From assembly GCF_000240165.1 (NCBI RefSeq), contig NC_017585.1, positions 310,001 through 374,000 of the forward strand: DNA of 64,000 bases. Direction: 5' to 3'. A program made the translations under genes and the position numbers. Positions 44,751-53,106 of the stretch are shown here, piece by piece; within the stretch, counting starts at the first letter, position 1, and the number at the start of each line of letters is the position of its first letter. This stretch comes from Streptantibioticus cattleyicolor NRRL 8057 = DSM 46488 (GTDB taxonomy: Bacteria > Actinomycetota > Actinomycetes > Streptomycetales > Streptomycetaceae). The notes under the pieces were generated by a model. It did not search any database. It worked only from the letters and a program-made list of their open reading frames with translations, and was not told the origin of the DNA.

Positions 44751-45665
44751 ATGGTGGAAATTCGGCAACTCGTGACGTTCCGTAAGGTGGCGGCCGTCCT
44801 GAGTTTCACGAGGGCGGCTGCGGAGCTGAACTACGCGCAGTCCAGTGTGACCAGCCAGATCCGCAACCTGGAGGCGTCGCTCCAGGCGGAGCTGTTCGAC
44901 CGGCTCGGGGGACGGATCCAGCTCACGGAGGCGGGTCGGCGGCTGGTGGGGTACGCGGACCAGATCCTCGCCCTGGTGGAGGAGGCGCGGGCACAGGTAC
45001 CGGGCGGCGGCGAGCCCGCCGGCACACTCGCGATAGGGACCATGGAGTCCATCACCTCCTACCGGCTGCCGCCGCTGCTGGAGATGTTCCATCACCGATA
45101 TCCGAGAGTGCAGTTGTCGCTGCGGCCGAGTCTGTGCGCGGAGACCTGCCAGCGGCTGCGGCAGGGCACGTACGACGTCGGCTTCATGATGGAGGCGGAG
45201 ACCGAGCACGAGGGCGTCGAGACCGAGGTGCTGGTCCGCGAGCCGCTGGTGCTGGTGGCGGCCCCGCACCATCCGATGGCCGGTCCGGCGGCCGGGCCGG
45301 TCACGCTGGAGGCGCTGCGGTCGGCCACCGTGCTGGCGGCCGAGCCCGGATGCGCCTACCGCGACCTGTTCGAGCGGGAGTTGAGCGCGGGGACCGCGGA
45401 GCCCTTCTCGTTCCTGGAGTTCGGGACGATCGAGGGGATCAAGCGGGGGGCGATCGCCGGGCTCGGGGTGAGTCTGCTGCCGCAGATCACGGTGGCCGAG
45501 GAGATCGCGGCCGGGGAGCTGGCGGTGCTGCCGTGGGAGCCCCCGTTCGAGGTCTTCACGCAGCTGGCGTGGCGTCAAGGCAAGCGGCTCTCTAGGGAGT
45601 TGCGGATGTTCATCGACGAGACGGTGCGGCTGGTACGCGAGGAGGTCCCGGCCCGCAGCGCCTGA
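44751..45665 (+). CDS. LysR family transcriptional regulator
   Basis: A 304-aa LysR protein. HTH at residues 1-60 (MVEIRQLVTFRKVAAVLSFTRAAAELNYAQSSVTSQIRNLE), then a two-lobed type-2 periplasmic-binding-like effector domain (GTLAIGTMESITSYRLPPLLEMFHHRYPRVQLSL). It is divergent from the GntR gene and convergent on the dioxygenase gene, so it does not share a promoter with the amino-acid gene run but is adjacent to it. Effector unknown. Confidence 0.92.
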   Translation: MVEIRQLVTFRKVAAVLSFTRAAAELNYAQSSVTSQIRNLEASLQAELFDRLGGRIQLTEAGRRLVGYADQILALVEEARAQVPGGGEPAGTLAIGTMESITSYRLPPLLEMFHHRYPRVQLSLRPSLCAETCQRLRQGTYDVGFMMEAETEHEGVETEVLVREPLVLVAAPHHPMAGPAAGPVTLEALRSATVLAAEPGCAYRDLFERELSAGTAEPFSFLEFGTIEGIKRGAIAGLGVSLLPQITVAEEIAAGELAVLPWEPPFEVFTQLAWRQGKRLSRELRMFIDETVRLVREEVPARSA

Positions 45666-45727
45666 TCCGTGCCGTTCGGCGCCCGCGTTCCGGCGCGGTG
45701 CGCGGCGGCGGATGTGCCACGTGACGC

Positions 45728-45758
45728 GGTCCGCGCCCCCTGGTGGGGGACGCGGACC
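45728..45758. terminator. Bidirectional terminator hairpin between LysR and dioxygenase genes
   Basis: GGTCCGCGCCCCC and GGGGGACGCGGACC form a long, nearly perfect stem with a 4-base loop in the gap between two convergent stop codons. There is no U tract. Confidence 0.75.
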
Positions 45759-45777
45759 GTTCGCGTGACCGCCTTCG

Positions 45778-46854
45778 TCAGAAGTGGACCCGGCGGTTGT
45801 CGGGGGTCACGCGGTAGCGGATGCTCCACTGGTTGCGGCGGACGTAGGTGCGCTGCAGCCAGCGGTCGGCGCCGTCGTAGCGGGCGGTGAACTGCGAGCG
45901 GGCGTGCAGGCCCTTGCGGTTGTTGATGAGCAGGGCCTGGCCGGGCCGGAGGAAGACCTCGTGGGCCACTTCCCGGCAGGCCGCCTGGAGGCGGTCGAGC
46001 GCTGCCTGCCCGCCGCTGGTCATCGCGCGGACGCCGTTGGCGGAGACGGAGATCTCCGGGGAGTCGTCGGGACCGCTGATCACCGGCACCGGATCGGAGA
46101 GCACGTCGTTGCCGCCGGCCACCTCCCGGACGTAGGAGCCGGGGGCGTTGAGCCGGAAGACCGGGGAGCGCAACGTCTCCAGCGTGCCGGCGTCCAGGGC
46201 GCGGCTGATGTCACGGGCGTCGGCGTAGTAGGTGGCCGCCACGCCCTCGTGGTCGGCGCGCAGGCAGCTGAGGACGAGGAAGTCGGGGTTGCTGACGTCG
46301 TAGCGGCCTATGGAGTCGTGGACGATGTCGTTGTGGAAGTTGAGGAAGACGGTGGAGCCCTGGTTGGTCTGGGTCATCGAGCCGCCGGCCACCGGGATCA
46401 CGTCGTGGACGAGCTGGCCGCGCTTCTCGGTCAGGAAGCCGACCGGCTCGCCCAGCAGCCCGGTCAGTCCCAGCAGGACGCCTTCGGCGACGTAGCTCGC
46501 CTTGTCGCGGCTGGGACCGCCGTCGGACGGGGTGTCGGGGAGCCCCCGGTCGACGGGGAGGTTGCGGACGTAGCCGACGCCGGCGGTGTCGATGTGGCGG
46601 CCGAAGTCGAGCATCTGCTGGAGGATGCCGATCGGCAGCCCGGCGAAGATCTGGTGGTAGCGGGCCATCGCCAGGTCGATGTCGGTCGTCGGATCGGGGA
46701 GGGCGGCCAGCTGCTCGCCGATGGCGTCGCGGACCGCGTCCGGCAGGACGATCTCGGTGAGTGTGCGCACCGGGGCGTTGTTCGTGGCGTCGGCGGAGGC
46801 GGCGGCAGAGGTGGCGGCGGTGGTGGTGACGGTGGTGTGGTCGATGACGGTCAT
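45778..46854 (-). CDS. Fe(II)/2-oxoglutarate-dependent amino-acid hydroxylase, VioC/AsnO/clavaminate-synthase type
   Basis: A 358-aa oxygenase, the same length as VioC. The facial triad is H174-x-D176 (FLNFHNDIVHD) and distal His317 (NRKGLHARS), with Arg331/Arg335 (DRWLQR) placed to bind 2-oxoglutarate. Characterised relatives hydroxylate the beta-carbon of arginine, asparagine or related amino acids, or act in clavam formation. The first 28 residues are a Thr/Ala-rich extension. It is the last gene of the mutase/kinase run, 134 bp after the kinase gene, so its substrate may be 3-methylaspartate or a product derived from it. Confidence 0.85.
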   Translation of the reverse strand: MTVIDHTTVTTTAATSAAASADATNNAPVRTLTEIVLPDAVRDAIGEQLAALPDPTTDIDLAMARYHQIFAGLPIGILQQMLDFGRHIDTAGVGYVRNLPVDRGLPDTPSDGGPSRDKASYVAEGVLLGLTGLLGEPVGFLTEKRGQLVHDVIPVAGGSMTQTNQGSTVFLNFHNDIVHDSIGRYDVSNPDFLVLSCLRADHEGVAATYYADARDISRALDAGTLETLRSPVFRLNAPGSYVREVAGGNDVLSDPVPVISGPDDSPEISVSANGVRAMTSGGQAALDRLQAACREVAHEVFLRPGQALLINNRKGLHARSQFTARYDGADRWLQRTYVRRNQWSIRYRVTPDNRRVHF

Positions 46855-46988
46855 GTCAATCACTCCGGTTCTCGGTTTCCGATGGTGCTCGGGACGACGG
46901 GTTTCGGGACGTGGTCGTGGGTGGTGCGGCGGGGCCGGGCGCCGGGGAGTCGGGTGCTGCCGCCTCCCCGGCGACGGACGCCCCGGGG

Positions 46989-48077
46989 TCATACCGCGGT
47001 CAGCCGGGGCTCTTCGGCGTACAGCTCGTCGTGGAGCCGTTGGGCGAGCCCGACGGCCTCGTGCTCGTCGGCGGCGGTGTGCACCTCGGCCTGGCTGCCG
47101 CGCAGCGCGGTGACCGGGATCCCGGTGATCTCGGCGGGCGGCAGGTCGTGGCGGCGCTGGAACTCCGCCAGGTCCAGGAATCCGCCGATGAGCGCCACCC
47201 GGGGGCCCTCGCTCAGCCGGACCGCGTCCACGCCCTGGGTGCGGAAGGTGCTGTAGGCGAGGTCGGCCTCGGTGTCGTCGCGGTGGTTCAGGACGACCGA
47301 GCGCCGGTTGACGATCACCGCGGCGGCCGGGTCCCCGGTGGCCCCGATGACCGTACCGGCCCGGAAGGGCTCGGTGTTGAGCCGGCAGACGATGCTGATG
47401 CCGTGCTGCCGAGCGAGTTGGACGGCGCGGCGGTGCAGGACCTTGGCGCCGTAGGTGGACAGGGCCGCGGCGGTCTCGTAGGAGACCTGGCGCATCAGGC
47501 GGGTGCCGGTGACCAGGTTGGGGTCGGCGCTGTAGATGCCGTCGACGTCGGAGTGGATCTCACAGCGGGAGGCACCCAGCGCCGCGGCGACGATGATCGC
47601 GGAGAGGTCGGAGCTGTTCTTGCCGAGCCAGGTCGGGCGCCGTTCCGCGTCGACCGCCTGGCCGCCGGGGACGATCACCACGTCGTGTCCGGCCACCGCC
47701 CGCTGGAGCGGCGTCGGGTCGATCTCCTCGATGCGGGCCCACATGAAGGACGAGTTGGTGGTCACCCCGAGCTGGTGGCCGGCGAGGACGGTGGCCCGGC
47801 GGCCCTCCCGGTGGACCGCGGCGGCCAGCAGCTGGGCGCTGACGGTGTCGGCGAGGGTGAGCAGTGCGGCGGCGTTCGAGTCGGCGGGGTGCGGGTCGAT
47901 CTCGTGCAGCCGGTCGCGCAGGGCCTCGGTCTCGCCGGGCATCGCGCTGACGATCACCGCCAGCGGCCGGCCCTCGTTCTCGACCCGCTGGACCAGGGCC
48001 CGGGCCAGGCGGCCGTACGCCTGGGGGGTGGGGAAGCTGGATCCGCCGAACTTCAGGACGTCGGGTGTGGTGTTCAC
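46989..48077 (-). CDS. Divergent aspartate kinase
   Basis: A 362-aa amino-acid kinase-fold protein. VLKFGGSS replaces KFGGTS at the N-terminus, TWLGKNSSDLSA matches the TTLGRGGSD ATP-site motif, and EIHSDVDGIYSADPNLV and GAKVLHRRAVQLA follow. Only about 110 residues remain after the kinase domain, so the usual pair of ACT domains for lysine/threonine feedback is shortened. It should phosphorylate the beta-carboxyl of aspartate or, given the neighbours, 3-methylaspartate. The GTG start overlaps the semialdehyde dehydrogenase stop by 4 bp. Confidence 0.85.
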   Translation of the reverse strand: MNTTPDVLKFGGSSFPTPQAYGRLARALVQRVENEGRPLAVIVSAMPGETEALRDRLHEIDPHPADSNAAALLTLADTVSAQLLAAAVHREGRRATVLAGHQLGVTTNSSFMWARIEEIDPTPLQRAVAGHDVVIVPGGQAVDAERRPTWLGKNSSDLSAIIVAAALGASRCEIHSDVDGIYSADPNLVTGTRLMRQVSYETAAALSTYGAKVLHRRAVQLARQHGISIVCRLNTEPFRAGTVIGATGDPAAAVIVNRRSVVLNHRDDTEADLAYSTFRTQGVDAVRLSEGPRVALIGGFLDLAEFQRRHDLPPAEITGIPVTALRGSQAEVHTAADEHEAVGLAQRLHDELYAEEPRLTAV

Positions 48078-49120
48078 AGCGTGCCTCGCTCCAACAGGGC
48101 CTCGGCGATCTGGATGGCGTTGAGCGCCGCGCCGATGCGGATGTTGTCGGCGACCAGCCACAGCCAGAAGCCGCGCGGGTTGTGTTCGGCCACCCGGACC
48201 CGTCCGACGTGGACGTGGTCGGGCCGGTCGGCCACGGTGCGGGGGGTGGGGAACGCGCCGGGGGTGTCCTGGTCGTGGACGGTGACCTCGGGCAACGCGG
48301 CCAGCAGGGCGACGAGTTCGGCGCGGTCGACGGGGTTGTGGCATTCGATCCAGGCCGCCTCGGAGTGGCTGTTGACCACGGGGACGCGCACACAGGTGGT
48401 GGTGACGTCGAGGTGGGGCAGGCCGAGGATCTTGCGGGACTCCTGGAGCATCTTCTGCTCCTCGAAGGTGAACCCGCTCTCCAGCAGCCGGTCGATGAAG
48501 GGGACGACGTTGAACGACAGGGACGGGGTGAACTCCTCGGCGGGGCCCGGGTCGGCGGGGTCGGCCAGGGAGGCGGCGGTGGCCTCGCGCAGTTCGGCGA
48601 CGCCGGAGTGGCCTCGTCCGGAGGCCGCCTGGTAGGTGCTGACGACGGCCTGCCGGATGCCCCAGCGGGCTTCCACCGGCTGCAGCAGCCGTACCAGCGG
48701 GATGGTGGAGCAGTTGGGGTTGGCGATCACCCCGCTGACCGGGCGGCGGTCGAGTTCGTGGGCGTTGACCTGCGGGACGACCAGGGGTGAGTCGGGGTCC
48801 ATCCGGAAGTGGCTGGTGTTGTCGATGACCAGCGCGCCCTGGGCGACGGCGTGCGGGGCGTACTTGGCGCTGACCGAGGCTCCGGCGGAGAAGAACGCCA
48901 GGTCCACCTGGGAGAAGTCGAACCCTTCGAGGTTCTGCACCGGGTAGGGGCGGCCGTCGACGGTGAGTTCGCGGCCCACGGAGCGGGCGGAGGCGACCAG
49001 GTGGACGTCCCGGTAGCGGAAGCCGCGTTCCTCGATGAGCTGGATGAGGGTGTTGCCGACCAGGCCGGTGGCGCCGACCAGAGCGATACGGGGGGCGGTG
49101 GGATCGGTCACGAGAGTCAT
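48074..49120 (-). CDS. asd: Aspartate-semialdehyde dehydrogenase
   Basis: A 348-aa Asd. RIALVGATGLVGNTLIQLI is the NADP loop, NPNCSTIPLV carries the catalytic Cys137, and VVNSHSEAAWIE holds the conserved His-containing strand. It reduces aspartyl (or methyl-aspartyl) beta-phosphate to the semialdehyde. The SGRGHSGVAEL segment differs slightly from the usual SGTGKAGIDEL. It is coupled to the kinase (GTGA) and exporter (ATGA) genes. A second asd for lysine synthesis is expected elsewhere in the genome. Confidence 0.93.
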   Translation of the reverse strand: MTLVTDPTAPRIALVGATGLVGNTLIQLIEERGFRYRDVHLVASARSVGRELTVDGRPYPVQNLEGFDFSQVDLAFFSAGASVSAKYAPHAVAQGALVIDNTSHFRMDPDSPLVVPQVNAHELDRRPVSGVIANPNCSTIPLVRLLQPVEARWGIRQAVVSTYQAASGRGHSGVAELREATAASLADPADPGPAEEFTPSLSFNVVPFIDRLLESGFTFEEQKMLQESRKILGLPHLDVTTTCVRVPVVNSHSEAAWIECHNPVDRAELVALLAALPEVTVHDQDTPGAFPTPRTVADRPDHVHVGRVRVAEHNPRGFWLWLVADNIRIGAALNAIQIAEALLERGTL

Positions 49121-50067
49121 CGGGTCGCTCCGCTGGTCGAGGGGACGGTGGCGGTGGTGGCAGCCGCTGCCTTGCGGCGCGGGGCGAACTTCCAGCCCAG
49201 GTTGTTGCCGAGGCTGGCGGCGACGATGAGCGGCAGCCCGAGCGCCTGGAGCACGGTGATGTGGTGGCCGTAGACGATCCAGTCGCCCAGCATCGCCACG
49301 GCCGGGTAGACGTAGGCGAGGACGGCGATCTTCGCGGTGGGCAGCTTCTGGTACGAGGAGTACATCAGGATGTACATCAGGCAGGTGTGGATGACGCCGA
49401 TCCCCACCAGCCAGGCCCAGCCGGAACCGAGGTGGCCGGTCTGGCTCAGGTTGGTGAAGGGCAGCAGCAGCGGGATGCCGACGACGACCTGCACCAGGGC
49501 GATCAGATGCGGGCGCACCCCGGTGAGCTTCTTGGCGATGATGGTGGCGAACGCGTACAGCAGCGCGGCCAGCAGTGCCTGCCCGAGTCCGACGAGATAG
49601 CGGCTGCCCGAGGTGAGGTCGGACGGTGAGATGTCGGCGACCAGGATCAGTCCGACGAAGGCGACGGCCAGCCAGCCCATCTTGGTGCGGGTGATCTTGT
49701 CGCGGAAGACGAGGGCGCCCAGCAGCACCACGTAGAAGGGTTGGGTGTGGTAGACGACGGTCGCCATCGAGATCGAGGTGGACTTGTACGCCTCGAACAG
49801 GAACGCCCAGTTGAAGACGATGAACACGCCGCCCAGCGCGGCCAGCGCCAGCTTCTTGGGGGTGAAGCCGTGGTTCTTGAACAACCCCCGCACCAGGCAG
49901 TACAGGCCCAGCGCCACCGCGCCGAAGACGCAGCGGAAGAAGACGGCGTTGAACGGGGAGGCACCGGACTCGGTGACGAAGATGCCGAGGGATCCGGAGA
50001 GCACCATCGCGGCGGTGAGTTCGATGGCTCCCTTCTTCTCCATGATGCGCGTTGTTGATTCGGACAT
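49117..50067 (-). CDS. EamA/DMT-family transporter
   Basis: A 316-aa membrane protein with about ten hydrophobic helices in two EamA repeats (repeat 1 to about residue 150, repeat 2 from about 165). Typical RhaT/YddG-like features are ESGASPFNAVFFRCVFGA, STSISMATVVYHTQPFYVVLLGA and PTAKIAVLAYVYPAVAMLGDW. Such proteins commonly export amino acids or metabolites. The C-terminal 20 residues are Ala/Thr-rich. AAGGAG precedes ATG 50067. It starts the sub-operon with asd and the kinase and is likely to export the pathway product. Confidence 0.9.
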   Translation of the reverse strand: MSESTTRIMEKKGAIELTAAMVLSGSLGIFVTESGASPFNAVFFRCVFGAVALGLYCLVRGLFKNHGFTPKKLALAALGGVFIVFNWAFLFEAYKSTSISMATVVYHTQPFYVVLLGALVFRDKITRTKMGWLAVAFVGLILVADISPSDLTSGSRYLVGLGQALLAALLYAFATIIAKKLTGVRPHLIALVQVVVGIPLLLPFTNLSQTGHLGSGWAWLVGIGVIHTCLMYILMYSSYQKLPTAKIAVLAYVYPAVAMLGDWIVYGHHITVLQALGLPLIVAASLGNNLGWKFAPRRKAAAATTATVPSTSGATR

Positions 50068-50228
50068 GACAGACTCCTTCTCGGAAGGGTGGTGCGGGCG
50101 TTCGCACAAGGGCGCGGGAGGTCCGCGGGGTCGGGTGGGGCGGCGCGCTCGCCGGGCGTTCGCGGTGGTCGCGGTCTTCGCCGGAGCGGCGGCGCGGCGG
50201 GGGAGGCGGCGGCAGGGCCGCGGGTGGA

Positions 50229-51305
50229 TCAGTGCAGCGGGTGGGCGTAGTGCAGACCGCCCCTGGTGAACAGCTCGTTGAGGCCGCGGGGGACCGACAG
50301 TCCCGAGTCGGGGCCGAGGTTGCGGTCGTAGATGTCACCGTAGGTGCCGACGGCTTCCAGGACCCGCCGGGCCCAGCCCTCGTCCAGGCCGAGGGAGACA
50401 CCGTGCTCGCCGGCGGTGCGGGCCGCCTCGGCGAGCGCGTCGCCACGCCGGGCCGGCGGTGCCTGCTGTGCCGCGTACTCGGCGCTGACCAGGAACCACA
50501 GCACCCACCGGCACACCCGGAACCACGCCGCGTCGTCGTCGCGCACCGCCAGCGCCATCGGCTCCCGGGAGATCGCGGTGTCCAGGATGCGGTGCGCCCC
50601 GGGGTCGGCCAGCGCGGCCCGTTCGCCGGCCAGCGCGATGCGGTCCAGCACGTAGGCGGCGCACTCCCCGCTGTCGTACCCGGCCCGTGCCTCGCCCGGG
50701 GTGGGGTACTCGACCGGTTCGACGCTCAGCCCGCGCGGGCCGAACCAGGCGGCCAGGTTGGCGGCGCTGGTGGTGCCGGCCTGGACCGCCAGCCGCCGTC
50801 CGGCGAGTTGTTCCGGCTCGGTGATGCCGTCCGCGGCACGCACCAGGAACCCCTCGCCGTCGTAGGCGGTGACGCCGGCGAAGAGCACCGGCCAGCCGGC
50901 CTCCCGGCCCAGCGTCCAGGACACGTTGCAGGTCACGATGTCGGCCTCGCCGGCCACCAGCCGCTTCAGCCGGTCGGCCGGGTCGGTGGGCAGCCACTCC
51001 ACGGCGTCGGCCGAGCCGAGTACCGCGGCGGCGACCGCCCGGGCGATGTCGGCGTCCAGCCCGCTCCAGCCGCCCTGGCCGTCGGGGAGCGAGAGCCCGC
51101 GGATCCCCCGGCTGACCACGGCACGGACCACCTTCGCCGAGCGGACGGCGGCCAGCGTCGGGGAGGAACGCAGCGCGGGCGGTGAGTGCGGGGTACGGTC
51201 CGTCGGTGGCGCCGAGGCCGTGGTCGTCCTCGTGGGCGCGGGTGCCGTCGTCGTGGCCGCTGTCGTCGTGGAGGTGGCCGGCGGTGTCGTGGTGGTGGTG
51301 TTCAC
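50229..51305 (-). CDS. AapJ-like amino-acid-binding protein without signal peptide
   Basis: A 358-aa protein. From residue 60 it follows the general L-amino-acid binding protein AapJ closely: GIRGLSLPDGQGGWSGLDADIARAVAAAVLG, ADIVTCNVSWTLGREAGW, and VTAYDGEGFLV. The first 45 residues are Thr/Pro/Ala-rich with no hydrophobic stretch and no lipobox, so export is not evident. No permease or ATPase gene is adjacent. It overlaps the mutase large-subunit gene by 4 bp (GTGA). It may be a cytoplasmic amino-acid-binding protein or an enzyme derived from the fold, as cyclohexadienyl dehydratase is. Confidence 0.8.
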   Translation of the reverse strand: MNTTTTTPPATSTTTAATTTAPAPTRTTTASAPPTDRTPHSPPALRSSPTLAAVRSAKVVRAVVSRGIRGLSLPDGQGGWSGLDADIARAVAAAVLGSADAVEWLPTDPADRLKRLVAGEADIVTCNVSWTLGREAGWPVLFAGVTAYDGEGFLVRAADGITEPEQLAGRRLAVQAGTTSAANLAAWFGPRGLSVEPVEYPTPGEARAGYDSGECAAYVLDRIALAGERAALADPGAHRILDTAISREPMALAVRDDDAAWFRVCRWVLWFLVSAEYAAQQAPPARRGDALAEAARTAGEHGVSLGLDEGWARRVLEAVGTYGDIYDRNLGPDSGLSVPRGLNELFTRGGLHYAHPLH

Positions 51306-52639
51306 GCGAGCTCCTTGAAGTGCGGTCCGATGAGCTGTTCCCGGTCGAAGCGGCGCTCGTTGAAGCCGAGCATGTCGATCAGTCCGCGGGCGGTCAGCCG
51401 GTGCTGCGCGGTCTCCTCGGCGCGCAGGGTCCGTACCGGCATCGCCCCAGGGTCCGCCCACACCAGCCGTCCGTGGTGGTCGATCCGGGCCCGCGAGCGG
51501 TTGGCGTTGTCGCGGTGGAGGCAGAACGGGACGTCCAGGTGGCCGGAGGAGAACGCCCGGACCAGTGCGGAGCCCACGTCGTCGCCGAGTTCGAGGGTGG
51601 AGGTGAGCAGCATGCGCGCCTCCTCGTAGATGCCGGTGTCGGAGGCGGTCGCCGCGGTGGGCGCCAGCGCCTCGTCCTCGGCGACGGCGGCGGCGAACTC
51701 CAGCGCGTCGATGTTCTCGCCGATCGAGGGGATCCGCGCGGCCTCCGCCGGGGTCTTGACGATGAGCCGCTCGGTGCCGGTGCGCACCGCCAGCCGGACG
51801 CTCTCCTCCAGGATCCGGTAGGCCCCCACCGGGGTGCGCGGGAAGACCCCCATGTAGGTGTAGAGCACCACGTGCCACTCGGCACCGCCCAGCCATTCCC
51901 CGGCGAGTCTGCGCAGCGCCGCCAGCGCCTCGACGTCCTGTTCCGGATGGGTCTGCTGGGCGTAGCTGACGGAGATGTCACGCAGCCCGTTCTCCCGGAA
52001 GAACATCCCCTCCAGGACCGAGAGCGCCACCAGCAGGCTCGGCGGGCACAACTGGCCCAGCATGCAGCCGCCGAAACTCTCCAGGTGCACCGGCTCGTCC
52101 AGCCCGGCCAGCAGCCGGCAGCACTCCGCCCACGCCTGCACCGCCTGGGGTAACGGCACTCTGCTGTAGGGCAGGCAGTACGAGACGGGGCCGCCCTCGG
52201 TGGCGTCCGCGCCGGCCTGGACCAGCGCGGTGAACAGTTCGTACGGCAGCGCCGAGCCGTGCCGCACCTGGACGGGGAAGTCCTCCCCGGCCACCGATTC
52301 GAGCATCTCCCGGGTCGCGCCGGAGCCGTGCGCCACCACCGGGAAGCCGTTGAGGTCGGCTCCGGCGGCCAGCGCGTCCCGGGCCGAGGCGTGGTCGTTG
52401 ACCCGCGTGTAGCTGTCGACGGTGATCGTGCCCACGGTCGTCCCGCGGGCGGCGCGGACCGCCTCCAGCCCGGCCCGCATCTGGTCGCTCCGGCCGAACC
52501 CCATCCGCGGCTGCACCACCAGCCGGCCCTCGTCGGCGGCGCGCCGCACGAACCGGGAGAAGCGCCCGGCGGGGGCCGTCGTCGTTGTCGTCGGGGCCGT
52601 TCCGGCGGCCCGTTCCAATGTCGTTCGGGTGCCCATCAC
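51302..52639 (-). CDS. glmE: Glutamate mutase epsilon subunit
   Basis: A 445-aa TIM-barrel subunit of coenzyme-B12-dependent glutamate mutase (methylaspartate mutase), slightly shorter than the 483-aa clostridial form. It shows RLVVQPRMGFGRSDQMRAGLEAVR, GTITVDSYTRVNDH, VRHGSALPYELF, ATEGGPVSYCLPYSRVPL and LESFGGCMLGQLCPPSLLVAL in family order. With the sigma subunit it interconverts L-glutamate and L-threo-3-methylaspartate. The N-terminal 25 residues are Thr/Ala-rich. A GTG start overlaps the sigma-subunit stop by 4 bp. In streptomycetes this pair is found in nikkomycin and lipopeptide pathways. Confidence 0.93.
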   Translation of the reverse strand: MMGTRTTLERAAGTAPTTTTTAPAGRFSRFVRRAADEGRLVVQPRMGFGRSDQMRAGLEAVRAARGTTVGTITVDSYTRVNDHASARDALAAGADLNGFPVVAHGSGATREMLESVAGEDFPVQVRHGSALPYELFTALVQAGADATEGGPVSYCLPYSRVPLPQAVQAWAECCRLLAGLDEPVHLESFGGCMLGQLCPPSLLVALSVLEGMFFRENGLRDISVSYAQQTHPEQDVEALAALRRLAGEWLGGAEWHVVLYTYMGVFPRTPVGAYRILEESVRLAVRTGTERLIVKTPAEAARIPSIGENIDALEFAAAVAEDEALAPTAATASDTGIYEEARMLLTSTLELGDDVGSALVRAFSSGHLDVPFCLHRDNANRSRARIDHHGRLVWADPGAMPVRTLRAEETAQHRLTARGLIDMLGFNERRFDREQLIGPHFKELA

Positions 52640-53106
52640 ACCTCTCCCGCCTGCGATCCGACCAGCGCCGGCCGGGCCGGTTCACCGCTGACCGCGAGGA
52701 AATCCTCGAAAGCCTGGAGTCCCGCGTCGGCCTCGAATACCCCGTCGAATCCCCCTTCGATCAACTCGCCGCTGAATCCGGCGTTCTCCGCTCCGCGGAT
52801 TCCGAGTTTTCCGCCGATGACCACGCGCAGTTCGCCGAGTTCCGGGTCCTGCCGCAATCTGCGGATCAACCGCAGCCCGTCCAGGTGGCCGTGTCCGTTG
52901 ACGGTGCTGATGACCAGCACGTCCGGCCTGACCCGGCGGCATTCCTCCAGAATGACGTCGTCGGGAACGCAGGCGCCGAGGTTGACGACCTCACCACCCC
53001 GCTCCTCCAGCAGAAGCTGAAGGAAAACCAGGTTCCACATGTGGGCGTCGGACGAAACACTAGAGACGATATACCGGCCACTTACGACCGGAGACAGTAC
53101 GTTCAC
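52636..53106 (-). CDS. glmS: Glutamate mutase sigma subunit (B12-binding)
   Basis: A cobalamin-binding protein of about 156 aa. The cobalt-ligating His is His22 in SSDAHMWN, the DxHxxG motif with Asn in place of the last Gly. ISTVNGHGHLDGLRLI and VVIGGKLGI match the remaining B12-pocket strands of MutS/GlmS. The GTG at 53106 was chosen because GGAGG (53122-53118) lies 11 bp upstream; TTG 53124 is a longer alternative. It is the first gene of the run and translationally coupled to the epsilon subunit. Adenosylcobalamin is the expected cofactor. Confidence 0.9.
   Translation of the reverse strand: MNVLSPVVSGRYIVSSVSSDAHMWNLVFLQLLLEERGGEVVNLGACVPDDVILEECRRVRPDVLVISTVNGHGHLDGLRLIRRLRQDPELGELRVVIGGKLGIRGAENAGFSGELIEGGFDGVFEADAGLQAFEDFLAVSGEPARPALVGSQAGEV

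Noticed and set aside
45778-53106. A complete nonribosomal peptide or polyketide cluster around glutamate mutase
   Set aside because: No adenylation, condensation, carrier or ketosynthase domains occur anywhere in the window.
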